Of a stretch of DNA of 64,000 nt, positions 46,135 to 55,181 are shown piece after piece (the stretch's first letter is position 1; each line of letters starts with the position of its first letter). The position numbers were made by a program, and so were the translations under genes. The stretch lies in assembly GCA_003963305.1 (NCBI GenBank), contig RXJR01000001.1, positions 248,001 to 312,000 on the forward strand, read 5' to 3'. Source of the DNA: Candidatus Melainabacteria bacterium (lineage in GTDB: Bacteria > Cyanobacteriota > Vampirovibrionia > Obscuribacterales > Obscuribacteraceae). A model generated the notes under the pieces. It saw only the letters and a list, made by a program, of their open reading frames with translations, was not told where the DNA came from and did no database searches.

Positions 46135-48933
46135 TCAGGATTCATGCTGCACGCCTAAATAATACACGGCTTGACGGCACGCGTCAGTTTCCGTCAGCTT
46201 CGGATTTTTCAGCTGCACTTCTTTGATCATGCCTTCGCGTTTCGGAATATCGTTGATAGGCTCGGAAGTACAGATCCAGTAGTCCATAGGGCTCGGCACC
46301 AATCGAATCGTACCGTGCACCGCGCCAACGATAAGCAGACATTGGCTGTCTCGGCGCTTCTCTTCGTCTTTGGAGAAGTTCTCAATCGAGACGACTTCTG
46401 CATCGGTCAATCGCAGCGTTTCCTTAAGCAGCTTCAAGTCACTGGGATCTTGCCGCAATATCAGTTTCATATGCGAGTTCTTCACGACCGAATCAGCTTG
46501 CTCAGACTGCCTGAAGAAGTCCTTCAACTGCTGCGTAATGGAGACGAGCATCATACCGTAGTGTCGGGCTCTTCGTGAAAGGTCATCGAGCAGCCTGGCT
46601 CCGGCTTTGAATCGCATCAGTGTTGCGGCTTCGTCTATGATGGCGGCGAAACGCATATTGAACGCCTTGCAATGAGCGGCTCGGCGCCGGATGAATTCTG
46701 CCAGAATAAATACGGCAATACGCTCCAGACGCGGCTCGTTCACTTCTCTTGTGTCGAACACGAGCAAAAGTTTTTCAGCGTCGATGTTGGTATGACCGTC
46801 TACAAGACCACCGAAGGCACCAGTTTTGGTGTACAACGATAGTCCACGAGCGAACATCTGCAAGCGGTCGCGCTGAAGCGGATCGACCTCATCGGCAGCC
46901 GCTTGAGCAGTCACTCTCGCCAGGTCTGACATAATCGGCACAGTGCCGCGGAAGTGTGCGTCCATGTACGCAACGCGTATCAATCCATCAAGAAGAGACT
47001 TCTCTTCTACGTTCAATTCCTCGCGACCTTCAGGCGCGAGCATCAAGTCTAGCAGCGACAAGAGCGAGCTTATCTTATCGGCAGAAGGTTCGCCTGCACG
47101 GCGCTTCTCGCCATCAGGCCCGTACTCCATTTGATCGTCGGCGCTCAAGTCGAACGGATTGATCATGTTTCCAGAGTTGGGACCAAGGTCGATGTAGTCA
47201 CTCAATTCACTACCGAGAATTTTGGTGATGAATCGATATGCACCTTTTTTGTCGACGGTTTTATCAATCAATACAAAGCGCGTGCCAAGCGGCAGCAGAC
47301 GCAAGATCAGCATGGAAACAGCGAAAGATTTACCGGCACCGGTAGTTCCTACAACGAACATGTTGTTCGCGTCTTTACCCGCGCCTCTGAAAAACGGATT
47401 GAGGAGCACAGGTTCTCGCGAGGCGATAGCGAAGCCAAACGGCACACCGTCTGGAGTTCCGCAACTGGCAGTGAAGAACGGCCAGAACGTTCCAACGATT
47501 GGTGACATGACACGATGAACGATGGCAAGTTTGTCCACACCCGAGGCGAGTGTAGATTGCCAGGCATCAAGCTGGAGAAGCTGTGCGCGGTCGAGAATAG
47601 CACCGCGGTTTTTGAAAACGCGCCGAATTTCGTCTGTGTTCTGAGCAAGACGTTCAGGGCTTTCTGCGCTGGTCGTGATGTACATGCTTATGTCGAAAGC
47701 TTTGTTCGAGCTGCGCAAAAACTCTTGAATAGCTGATGCTGCGCGTCTTGTCGATTCCAGACCTTCAAGGTCGGGAGTAGCAAGTTGTGTACTGGTGACA
47801 ACGCCGAGTCGATAGTTCATCTTCAGAGAGTTGCGGACTTTATCTTGATCGCATGTATGAATGAACATCGACAACGTGTACTCAACGCTGAGCGTGAGCA
47901 AGTCTACAAGCCATCCCATCCACGTTTCGTGAGGAGGCTGTTGCATGTATTGAGTGCCGATGAATCGTCCGTCCAGCCAGAGATGCTCATCAGCGACCTT
48001 CATGGCAGAACCGGCCAGACATGATGCTTCAGAGACACCGGCTCGGCTCGGCGGCGCCTCAGGCTCGCGTTGCGAGAGGCTTGGATTCAAATCTGAATAA
48101 AGCAAATTGCGCACTTCGCGTCGCGACAGAGTCACTGGTCGCAAGTTGGAGGCGCGCAACTGTTCCAAACATGTTTTAGTCAATCGATTGAGAGTCTCGA
48201 GATATTCCTCGTGTTTTTGAATCGATCGTCTGCCGTGCCACGGCTTTCCTGAAGAAGTTTTGCAATCAGGCGGTTGATAACTGACCACCACATAGAAGTC
48301 GCGCTGTGGAACGAAGTGAACGTCTTGTACGCGCCTGAACCACTTGTCGGTGTAGTCCGCGTACCATTTCAAGTAATCGTTCTCTGTCTTGATCAAAATC
48401 TGGTATCGCGACAGATATTCATCGACAGGCAGGTTTCGGGCTTTGATAATGACTTGAATGTCCGAATCGCAAGAATTGGCAAAGTGAGCGAAGTTACGCG
48501 CCATCATTTCGCGGTCGGCTTCATCGAACAGCAAAGCGTTTATGCCCTTGCAGATGATGTACCGGCGCATACTGCCGTCTGCCAGCACGACGAGACCTTC
48601 ATCTTGATCGTCGCCGGGAATCGAGTGCACGAAGCAGACATCTTGCCAACTCGTCTCGCCCCGCTTGTCTTTGGGCGGCTCTCCCCCTTCATCGTCAGCG
48701 CCGCCGCCACCACCGCCTGTGGTGCCGAAGGGCAAAAGCTCTCTTACCATTGGGGGCAAAGAGTTGTAGAAGCCGCCGATTACATTGTTCAGTGAAGGTT
48801 CAGGAGTAAGCGGAATTGTCCGTCCGCCGTCACCGTTTCCGTTTCCATTACCACCGGATGGCTTCGATTTACCTTTAGATGGGCGCGACGGAGCAGCTCT
48901 TCTGTTTGCTCTTGGTCGTGCTCCCTCTGCCAT
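46135..48933 (-). CDS. virB4: VirB4/TraC-family T4SS ATPase
   Basis: The VirB4 ATPase powers assembly and transport in type IV secretion. The 932-residue protein has Walker A 'FVVGTTGAGKSFAVSML' at about 524-540, Walker B 'FAAIIDEAATLM' at about 762, and the following 'SRRARHYGMMLVSITQQLKD' characteristic of VirB4 and related HerA-type ATPases. The N-terminal domain carries 'GLVVLADGSMRRYIICKGI'. Its N-terminus is Arg/Pro/Gly-rich and disordered. Two 14-base direct repeats lie just upstream. The length and motif order argue for an intact enzyme. Confidence 0.9.
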   Translation of the reverse strand: MAEGARPRANRRAAPSRPSKGKSKPSGGNGNGNGDGGRTIPLTPEPSLNNVIGGFYNSLPPMVRELLPFGTTGGGGGGADDEGGEPPKDKRGETSWQDVCFVHSIPGDDQDEGLVVLADGSMRRYIICKGINALLFDEADREMMARNFAHFANSCDSDIQVIIKARNLPVDEYLSRYQILIKTENDYLKWYADYTDKWFRRVQDVHFVPQRDFYVVVSYQPPDCKTSSGKPWHGRRSIQKHEEYLETLNRLTKTCLEQLRASNLRPVTLSRREVRNLLYSDLNPSLSQREPEAPPSRAGVSEASCLAGSAMKVADEHLWLDGRFIGTQYMQQPPHETWMGWLVDLLTLSVEYTLSMFIHTCDQDKVRNSLKMNYRLGVVTSTQLATPDLEGLESTRRAASAIQEFLRSSNKAFDISMYITTSAESPERLAQNTDEIRRVFKNRGAILDRAQLLQLDAWQSTLASGVDKLAIVHRVMSPIVGTFWPFFTASCGTPDGVPFGFAIASREPVLLNPFFRGAGKDANNMFVVGTTGAGKSFAVSMLILRLLPLGTRFVLIDKTVDKKGAYRFITKILGSELSDYIDLGPNSGNMINPFDLSADDQMEYGPDGEKRRAGEPSADKISSLLSLLDLMLAPEGREELNVEEKSLLDGLIRVAYMDAHFRGTVPIMSDLARVTAQAAADEVDPLQRDRLQMFARGLSLYTKTGAFGGLVDGHTNIDAEKLLLVFDTREVNEPRLERIAVFILAEFIRRRAAHCKAFNMRFAAIIDEAATLMRFKAGARLLDDLSRRARHYGMMLVSITQQLKDFFRQSEQADSVVKNSHMKLILRQDPSDLKLLKETLRLTDAEVVSIENFSKDEEKRRDSQCLLIVGAVHGTIRLVPSPMDYWICTSEPINDIPKREGMIKEVQLKNPKLTETDACRQAVYYLGVQHES

Positions 48934-48955
48934 TGTTTGATACCCGATGCGAAAA

Positions 48956-48989
48956 CTTGCGTGTTCTTAAATTGTCTTGCGTGTTCTTA
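48956..48989. promoter_or_regulatory. Two 14-bp direct repeats, 20-bp spacing, before virB4
   Basis: CTTGCGTGTTCTTA occurs at 48956-48969 and 48976-48989, a 20-base period, 23-56 bases upstream of the VirB4-like start codon. Identical sites two helical turns apart suggest binding by a tandem regulator or an RNA-level element. The 128-base gap is the longest inside the operon. Confidence 0.5.
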
Positions 48990-49061
48990 GAATAGCCTAT
49001 CCGAAGCGCCAGTTAAGCGATACTGGCATTTTGGCAGTTGAATTCTCGTTTTATCAGCCAT

Positions 49062-49454
49062 TTAGCGAGGGGCGGCTTGATCCTGAGCTTCAACGTAGTA
49101 CTGCTCGGTCTTCCTCTTACTTTCAATTATATTGGGATCTGGGTAAAGCGGTGCAGGTTCGGGCTTTGGCACAAAAAGGTTGGGCACGAGACCGAGTCGA
49201 TACATGACCATGTTCTTCCACCACAGCCAGGGCTTCACCTCTGACATTTTGCCCAGAACGATGGATGCTCCGACCACTGCGACGAAAACAAATACACCGG
49301 CAGGCACATTGTTAAACTTCCAGTCCTTGGGCATGTTGCTGGCTAAAAGCAGCCCGCTGATGATGGCAATGACGTGCATGATCAACTGAATCGGCGTAAA
49401 GTCGAAAATTTTGAGCGGCTTATTGAGAATAATGACCTTGTGAACTTGCGACAT
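49062..49454 (-). CDS. VirB3/PrgI-like membrane protein
   Basis: A 130-residue protein with two membrane helices ('QLIMHVIAIISGLLLASNM' and 'VPAGVFVFVAVVGASIVLG') and a basic linker before a Pro-rich tail. Size and two-helix topology directly before a VirB4 gene are typical of VirB3 and PrgI proteins, which help hold VirB4 at the membrane. The N-terminal 'HKVIILNKPLKIFDFTPIQ' resembles PrgI-type starts. The ATG is four bases after the DUF2225 stop. Confidence 0.6.
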   Translation of the reverse strand: MSQVHKVIILNKPLKIFDFTPIQLIMHVIAIISGLLLASNMPKDWKFNNVPAGVFVFVAVVGASIVLGKMSEVKPWLWWKNMVMYRLGLVPNLFVPKPEPAPLYPDPNIIESKRKTEQYYVEAQDQAAPR

Positions 49455-49458
49455 TTAT

Positions 49459-50088
49459 CTAATTACCTTCATTCTCGAACCTTATCGACTCGAGGCTGGA
49501 TGCCTCTGCCAGCCGCATGAGCTTTCTGGCCATATAGGCATATTTCGCGGAAAGTCGAGGAATAGCCTGCCTGAAGTGCATTTTGCTCGCCTCGAAATCG
49601 CCGGAGCGCCGGAGTAACTCACCTACTAGATATTCTATTTCCATACGCTGGTCGACGGGACACGAAACGTCGAAAAGAGACTTTTTGAAGGAATCAGCCG
49701 AGAGCCTCCGATACTCCCGAGCCTGAGGATAAGCGCGATTGTCGTCGGCACACCAGGCGGCATGCAAATAGAGCAACCCGACGTTGTAGAAGTCTCTGCC
49801 GCTTCTCTCCGCAGCCAGTGCGGCAGCACGAAACTGCAAGTGAGGCGTGGAGTTTGGCTGTTGCAGCGTCACTACTTCCTGGGTCGGCTCGAATCGTGCC
49901 GTCCAATCAGCTCGGCCACAGCTCGGGCAGGTGCAAACAGTGTACGGTTCATACTGTTCAGCCCGGCCTTCGAAGTCTTGCCTTAGTTCGCTGTTGCGTC
50001 GACCCGTGTCGATGGTGACAACGAGCTGGCGGGAGTTGAATTTAACCCCACAGCTTGGGCATTTGACTGCGATGTCTGCTAAGTGCAT
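49459..50088 (-). CDS. DUF2225-type zinc-ribbon and TPR-like protein
   Basis: The N-terminus carries two CPxC pairs (C10/C13 and C54/C57) that would bind zinc, and the ~140 residues after it are helical ('FYNVGLLYLHAAWCADD', 'YLVGELLRRSGDFEASK'), matching DUF2225, a widespread bacterial family of unknown role. The frame opens at a GTG (50112), which lies inside a hairpin, so the ATG at 50088 is preferred. Being in the same operon and four bases from the VirB3-like gene, it may be a cytoplasmic helper of the secretion system. Confidence 0.7.
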   Translation of the reverse strand: MHLADIAVKCPSCGVKFNSRQLVVTIDTGRRNSELRQDFEGRAEQYEPYTVCTCPSCGRADWTARFEPTQEVVTLQQPNSTPHLQFRAAALAAERSGRDFYNVGLLYLHAAWCADDNRAYPQAREYRRLSADSFKKSLFDVSCPVDQRMEIEYLVGELLRRSGDFEASKMHFRQAIPRLSAKYAYMARKLMRLAEASSLESIRFENEGN

Positions 50089-50103
50089 TCTTTCTTCGTC
50101 AGC

Positions 50104-50124
50104 CCCGCTCACCGGGTGAGCGGG
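50104..50124. promoter_or_regulatory. 9-bp hairpin at the DUF2225 start
   Basis: CCCGCTCAC-CGG-GTGAGCGGG is a perfect 9-bp stem with a 3-base loop, 16 bases upstream of the ATG at 50088 and covering an alternative GTG start. It could tune translation or mark an RNA processing point between the giant VirB6-like gene and the rest of the operon. Confidence 0.45.
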
Positions 50125-50143
50125 TCAAGCGCGAATTTTCCTT

Positions 50144-50155
50144 GTCCACGTGGAC
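50144..50155. promoter_or_regulatory. 12-bp perfect palindrome GTCCACGTGGAC
   Basis: The palindrome lies in the 136-base gap between the VirB6-like gene at 50225 and the DUF2225 start. It contains a CACGTG core. A dimeric regulator site is possible, but a single copy has limited weight. Confidence 0.3.
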
Positions 50156-50224
50156 GATGATACGGATTTAGCTGAATTATGCAACCAGGTTAACCCTAGT
50201 CGTATTCATCAAGACTGTCAGGCT

Positions 50225-53200
50225 CTAGGCTTCTCCTTCGTTATTTTGTCCTTCTTGATATTCGGCCCATGACTCTTTCAGCAGTTCCTGCTGGCGTTTC
50301 CGCTTTTCATCATCAGTGACATACCCACCCTGCTTGGCATTCATATCAAGGGCGCCTTTCCTGATTACTGGTCCTTCAGGCGGGTGCTCCTGCGGATGCT
50401 GACCCTGTTGCGGTGGTTTTGGCACAGGCTTACCGCCACCGGCACCAGGCTGAGGTTGCTGCTGACGAGGTCGCATCGCCGGTACGGGCACGAAAGCGTT
50501 TAAACCGCCTGATGGCTTAGGCTGGCCACCGCCTGGCTGAGCAGGACGGCTGTAGTAGTCAGCTGATGACGTCGGATGATTCGCCGTCTCGGCGTGACCC
50601 TGGTAGCCCCAATCTTGCGGTTGAGCACGAGCGTGCTCGATCGGCTCCGGCTCGTGATGATGCGTATGCGGCGTCTCGTGGTGCACGACCGCGTCGCTGG
50701 GCAGGGCCGCGTTGGCAAGGAACTGATTCTCGACCGAACCGTATGACTGCCCATAACTGGTCGGGCTTTCGACACGGGTCTCGAATCCACCGCCGCCGCT
50801 CGAGCCGCCACCAGAGCCGCCGCCCGATTGGTCGAAGGCAACGTTCTGATATTGCTGCTGCTGCGGATACTGCGGATACTGCGGCTCTTGCTGATATGCA
50901 GTTTGCTGCTGCGCATTCAGCTGTTGCTGGCCGTAGTAGTCTTGCTGCTGCTGCTGAATAGCTTGTTGCTGCGCGAGTTGCTGTTGTTGAGCATAGTCTT
51001 GCTGCTGCTGAATCAGTTGCTGCTGTTGCTGCTGCGCAAAATTCTGCTGATCTTGCTGCTGTTGTTGAGCGGCATATTGAGCGTACTGTTGCTGAATCTG
51101 CGCTTGTTGAGCGTATTGGCTCTGATCGGCGAACTGTCGCTGATCGTATTGTTGTTGCTGCTGCGCTTGTTGCTGCGCGGCAGAAGTATCAACACGATAT
51201 TCATTGCCGCCACCTCCACCCTGAGCCGGAGCCCATGTGTGAGAAGTGCTGTCGTAGCTGTAAGCGACTGGCTGACCGTAGCTTCCTGCACCAGCCCATG
51301 TCTGAGCAGAAGTGTCGTAGTAGACACTACCATTGGTGCCTGAGGCGAAGTAAGTGCCACCACCATCACCCGACGTTCCCGGCGAGTAATAGACTGGTGC
51401 CTGATTGCCCGCAGAAGCATAAGTGCCCGTGGATGTATCGTACACTACCGCACCGTTAGTGCCGGCGGCACTCCATCCCTGACCACCACCTTGTGTCTCG
51501 CCGTAGACGAGCGGTTGTGTGGTGCCTGATGCTTCGAACCGGTGGTTCTGTTGATCGTAGGCAACAGTGTAGTTCGAGTTGGCAGCATACCACTGGTCAC
51601 CGGTGGCGGTGACACTCTGTCCGCCAGCCTGGAACGACTGAGAAGCAGCGTTGTACTGAATCTGATTGTCGTAAGAGGAGTACGTGCCGGTCTGCGAGTT
51701 ATATTGTAGAGCTGCGCTTGAACCAGTAGCCTCCAGCTGTTGGCTCTGAGGATTGTAGACGACTTGATTGCTCGTGTCGTTGGCATACCACGTACCGTTG
51801 GAGTACGAGACTGCCGCACCACCGGCTGGTCCGCTACCAGCAACTTCAAACGAGTTTTTGGCGTTGTCGTAGTAGACCTGTCCACCGGCAGCGACATACG
51901 TGCCGCCACCGTAATCACTGGTGGCGCTGTACGAGACTGGCGCACCGTAGTTGGAACCAGCCATATACAGATTGTTGTCAGCCGTGTTGAGCACAACGGA
52001 ACCGTTCGAGCCGGCGCCGTACCACTGACCATCTGTACCTGTTTGCACAGGCGCACCGGTAGTGGTGCTAACGAAGCTGTTCTGATCCTGGTTATAACGA
52101 ATGGCGCTGTCATTTTGAGCAGTATATGTATTACCGTCATAATTCAGAGCCACACCCTGCGGTGTGATGAATCCGCCGGCGTTCTGGTCGTATACGACAT
52201 TGCCACCGCTGTTGGATGTATACCAGGATTGACTACCGTTATCGTAAGTAACAGGTACTGATCCATTAGCGCTCGGAGCGACCCAATCGCCGTTGGCACC
52301 CATAGTGATGCCGTTTGGCACACCCTGAGCGTTCGTGGCTTGCCACTGATGCGTTTCGGCATTGTACATGGCCATCGGCGTACCTGATGTCGAGCTCAAG
52401 GCGTAGACATCACTGCTTGGTGTAAACCCGTTAGCGAAGCCTCCCTGAGCGTTGATCATGCCGGCGCCGAGCGGGTTGCCGCTTGCGTCGACCAGATTCA
52501 TATTGGCCAGGTTGGTACCGGTTGTATTAGCCAGCCCATCGAAACCGTTGGTCGGCAACAGCTGCATTGAGCCGTCTGCGATCATCTGAGCAAACGAATT
52601 GTTCATCGGTTGACCGGTAGTCGGATCATATGTAATGCCGGGGCTCATCGTCGGGTCGGAACCTGGCAAACCATTCAGCGCCATGCTGTTCAGGTTGGTC
52701 AGATTCGTATTCGAGAAGTCGATCGGTGCACCGGTCAGGTTGTTGGTCAGAGTACCGTCAGGACTGAAACCAAGTGCCGGCATGCCGTCTGGTCCCAGCT
52801 GGCCCGAGGCGAACTGTTGCACAGCGCTCATGTCAGCAGCGGATAGACCTGATGATCCCTGGGCGTACATCTGTTGAGCATCCATCGCCAGCGCACCGAG
52901 CGCGCGCGAAGTCTGCGGGTCGAGCCCGTTTATACCCTGAGCACCTTGCTGGGCAAGTTGCGCCAGAGCTCTCGGGTCGCCGTGCTGAAGCGCGTTCATC
53001 GCACCAGCCAACTCACGATGAGCGGCACTATTTGGATCGTTCATACCGTTCTGCAAGTTATGCAAGGCATTCGGGTTGACCTGCAGATGACCGTTATTCA
53101 TGTGCAAGCCGAGTGAATTGGCGCCCTGGCTCAGTGCATTAGCACTGAAATCACCACCACCTGGATGCCCGGCACCAAGGCCGGCATTGCTTGTCGATGC

Positions 53201-55144
53201 GAAAGTGAACGGAGATGAGCCGCCCGCGAATGAAGCAGGCAATATGCCGCCGTCATTTCCATGACCGCCTGGCAAACCGCCCGTCGGACTGCCCGCTGGA
53301 CCGCTGATGCCTGGAGGCAGCCCTGCTTCCTGACCGACACCGAGGGCACCGGAGCCCGGCATGCCTCCGTGGTTGGCAGTGAGCGCGGTATTACCAGTGC
53401 TGAGGCTACTGGCCAGCGGCATTCCGCCGTGGTCTCCAGTCAGGCCTGGTATGCCCGAGGCGTTCCCCATGACACCAGAATGTGCATTCTGAGCCGAGGC
53501 TGTGCGCAAGGCAGAGTTCAGACCAGCGGCGCCAGCAGGATGAGCACCAGCTGTCGTTCCGCCCGGATGCGCTCCGGCTGCTGTCGCACCGGCATTGGCA
53601 CCCGGAGCACCAGCCGTGCCACCATGACCACCGGCACCGCCTGCAGCGGCAGCTCCGCCTTGCATGGCTTGCTGAACGGCGTTGGAGACGCCGCTGGCAC
53701 CTCCCTGACAGACCAGAGAAGTGAAGTCGAACGCATACTTGACGCAAACGTTTGCCAGGAAGTTCAAGGCAGACATGATTACAGTACCGGAGTCACCGAC
53801 ACCGCGGAAGCATGCCATCAGAAGCACGGTCGTATTCCAGAACAAGCTCCAGAAACAGAGTGTCACAACACCCTCAATCCAGCTTGGCAGAGCGCCTCTT
53901 AGACGCTGCATCGGCCAGACCCAGAGAGCCGCGGCGATCGGTCCCATGCACCACAAGTAATAGAGGAACGCCATCTGAAATGCGCACATAACGTTCCAGG
54001 TGCCAGTCAAACCGGCATTGGCACCGTTCATCATCAAACGCGTAATTTTCTTGGCGTCGCGCACTCGTTCGTCAGGAGTTCTAGTTCTGTCGATTTTGGC
54101 GCAAGGGTCGTATTGACGTAAGTTCAAGGTCAGAGCTTCATAAGGATCCCAGGCAGTGTTGCCCTGTCCGTTAGGCGGATTTTCACCGGCGATAACGGCG
54201 TTATCGTTTCTATCGGATGGGTTGACCGGGAAAGCTCTCTTCTGAGCGCACTGAGCATCTTCATACATATCTGATCCGAAAATGCGCTTGTACTCATCGG
54301 CAATCGTAAACGTGATCGAGTTGGATACGTCGATACCGTAGTTGATGACGAGGAAAGTAGCGGGAATCAAGAAGATGGCGATGATGGACCGCAAGATACC
54401 CTCGAAAGGATTGGTATCACCCAATACTGGCGAGCCCTGCGAAACGATTGCCTTGACTTGAGCGAGAACTGCGCCTGGCAGCAAGAGCAGAATTGCCATC
54501 GGAATGAACAACTGATCGCGAATTTTCTGCCAGCGGTTACCGGCTTCGGCCGTGAAGTTGGTCAAATACTTCTTAGTAAAGTCGATAGCGCTTTGAGCCT
54601 GGTTGACTGATGCCGAAGCAGCACTGTTTGCAGCCGAGGTAGCCTGCATACCTGCTGTAGCGGTGCTTGCCCACATGATCTTTTCTGGGTCGAAAGCTTG
54701 CTCCAGCATTCTGTTCTGGTTGTAACGCTGAATTACCTGAAACTGTGTGTCTGAAACCGGGTAACCAAACGTTTTGAACATGTCGTCGTTGACCATTTCG
54801 TCACGCTTTGTCGGCACTTGCGACGTGGCAGTCGGAATGGATATGGGCCAGCTAAACACAGGACCAGACTTACTGTGAATGACGTTACCCGGACCCATAG
54901 ATTTCTTATCTTGAATCTTGTCGTGACCGCCCATTTCAGTCGGTCCACCTTCACGGGCGGCGGGGAATCTCTGGAAGTACATTTCACGCTGGTAAGCTGC
55001 GTAACCGGGGTTGACGTCGAGGTCACCTGTAGTGTTGCCGGCCGCTGGCGCAGCACTTGCGCTCAGCCCGGGCACCGCATATGCCACCATCAACAGCGCA
55101 AGGACTCTTAAAATCAGAGTAGCGGCCGTTCTTTTGACGTTCAT
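50225..55144 (-). CDS. Giant VirB6-like polytopic protein with repeat and poly-Gln tail
   Basis: A signal-like N-terminus precedes a region shared with the neighbouring paralogue ('SDTQFQVIQRYNQNRMLEQ', 'FDPEKIMWAST'). A VirB6/TrbL-like membrane domain follows (about 190-480): 'FIPMAILLLLPGAVLAQVK', 'GILRSIIAIFLIPATFLVI' and later helices ending in 'LMACFRGVGDSGTVIMSAL'. The rest (~1,100 residues) is a Gly/Asn-rich linker, then many ~22-residue Tyr units of the form VxY(D/N)xxxxx(F/Y)xAxG, then a poly-Gln stretch and a Pro-rich end. VirB6 forms part of the inner-membrane channel. At about 1,640 residues it is several times the usual length. AGGAAAG before the ATG at 55144 sets the start. Confidence 0.7.
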   Translation of the reverse strand: MNVKRTAATLILRVLALLMVAYAVPGLSASAAPAAGNTTGDLDVNPGYAAYQREMYFQRFPAAREGGPTEMGGHDKIQDKKSMGPGNVIHSKSGPVFSWPISIPTATSQVPTKRDEMVNDDMFKTFGYPVSDTQFQVIQRYNQNRMLEQAFDPEKIMWASTATAGMQATSAANSAASASVNQAQSAIDFTKKYLTNFTAEAGNRWQKIRDQLFIPMAILLLLPGAVLAQVKAIVSQGSPVLGDTNPFEGILRSIIAIFLIPATFLVINYGIDVSNSITFTIADEYKRIFGSDMYEDAQCAQKRAFPVNPSDRNDNAVIAGENPPNGQGNTAWDPYEALTLNLRQYDPCAKIDRTRTPDERVRDAKKITRLMMNGANAGLTGTWNVMCAFQMAFLYYLWCMGPIAAALWVWPMQRLRGALPSWIEGVVTLCFWSLFWNTTVLLMACFRGVGDSGTVIMSALNFLANVCVKYAFDFTSLVCQGGASGVSNAVQQAMQGGAAAAGGAGGHGGTAGAPGANAGATAAGAHPGGTTAGAHPAGAAGLNSALRTASAQNAHSGVMGNASGIPGLTGDHGGMPLASSLSTGNTALTANHGGMPGSGALGVGQEAGLPPGISGPAGSPTGGLPGGHGNDGGILPASFAGGSSPFTFASTSNAGLGAGHPGGGDFSANALSQGANSLGLHMNNGHLQVNPNALHNLQNGMNDPNSAAHRELAGAMNALQHGDPRALAQLAQQGAQGINGLDPQTSRALGALAMDAQQMYAQGSSGLSAADMSAVQQFASGQLGPDGMPALGFSPDGTLTNNLTGAPIDFSNTNLTNLNSMALNGLPGSDPTMSPGITYDPTTGQPMNNSFAQMIADGSMQLLPTNGFDGLANTTGTNLANMNLVDASGNPLGAGMINAQGGFANGFTPSSDVYALSSTSGTPMAMYNAETHQWQATNAQGVPNGITMGANGDWVAPSANGSVPVTYDNGSQSWYTSNSGGNVVYDQNAGGFITPQGVALNYDGNTYTAQNDSAIRYNQDQNSFVSTTTGAPVQTGTDGQWYGAGSNGSVVLNTADNNLYMAGSNYGAPVSYSATSDYGGGTYVAAGGQVYYDNAKNSFEVAGSGPAGGAAVSYSNGTWYANDTSNQVVYNPQSQQLEATGSSAALQYNSQTGTYSSYDNQIQYNAASQSFQAGGQSVTATGDQWYAANSNYTVAYDQQNHRFEASGTTQPLVYGETQGGGQGWSAAGTNGAVVYDTSTGTYASAGNQAPVYYSPGTSGDGGGTYFASGTNGSVYYDTSAQTWAGAGSYGQPVAYSYDSTSHTWAPAQGGGGGNEYRVDTSAAQQQAQQQQQYDQRQFADQSQYAQQAQIQQQYAQYAAQQQQQDQQNFAQQQQQQLIQQQQDYAQQQQLAQQQAIQQQQQDYYGQQQLNAQQQTAYQQEPQYPQYPQQQQYQNVAFDQSGGGSGGGSSGGGGFETRVESPTSYGQSYGSVENQFLANAALPSDAVVHHETPHTHHHEPEPIEHARAQPQDWGYQGHAETANHPTSSADYYSRPAQPGGGQPKPSGGLNAFVPVPAMRPRQQQPQPGAGGGKPVPKPPQQGQHPQEHPPEGPVIRKGALDMNAKQGGYVTDDEKRKRQQELLKESWAEYQEGQNNEGEA
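50840..52380 (-). repeat. In-gene Tyr/Gly unit array and poly-Gln tract
   Basis: From about 52380 down to 51190 the VirB6-like gene encodes repeated ~22-residue units with Tyr-Asp/Asn and Ala-x-Gly landmarks; from about 51180 down to 50840 it encodes runs of Gln broken by Ala and Tyr. At DNA level the second part is a CTG/TTG-rich slippage-prone tract. Confidence 0.75.
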
Positions 55145-55181
55145 ACAATCTTTCCTCATCTCTGGCATCTCGGGGCGAATG

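Noticed and set aside
50840-51343. Leu-rich reading frame opposite the poly-Gln tract
   Set aside because: It is the antisense reading of CTG/TTG-rich DNA, with no start signal and no sensible protein composition.
50840-52380. CRISPR-like periodic DNA
   Set aside because: The repeats are coding, imperfect and uneven in length, and no repeat-spacer pattern or cas gene is present.
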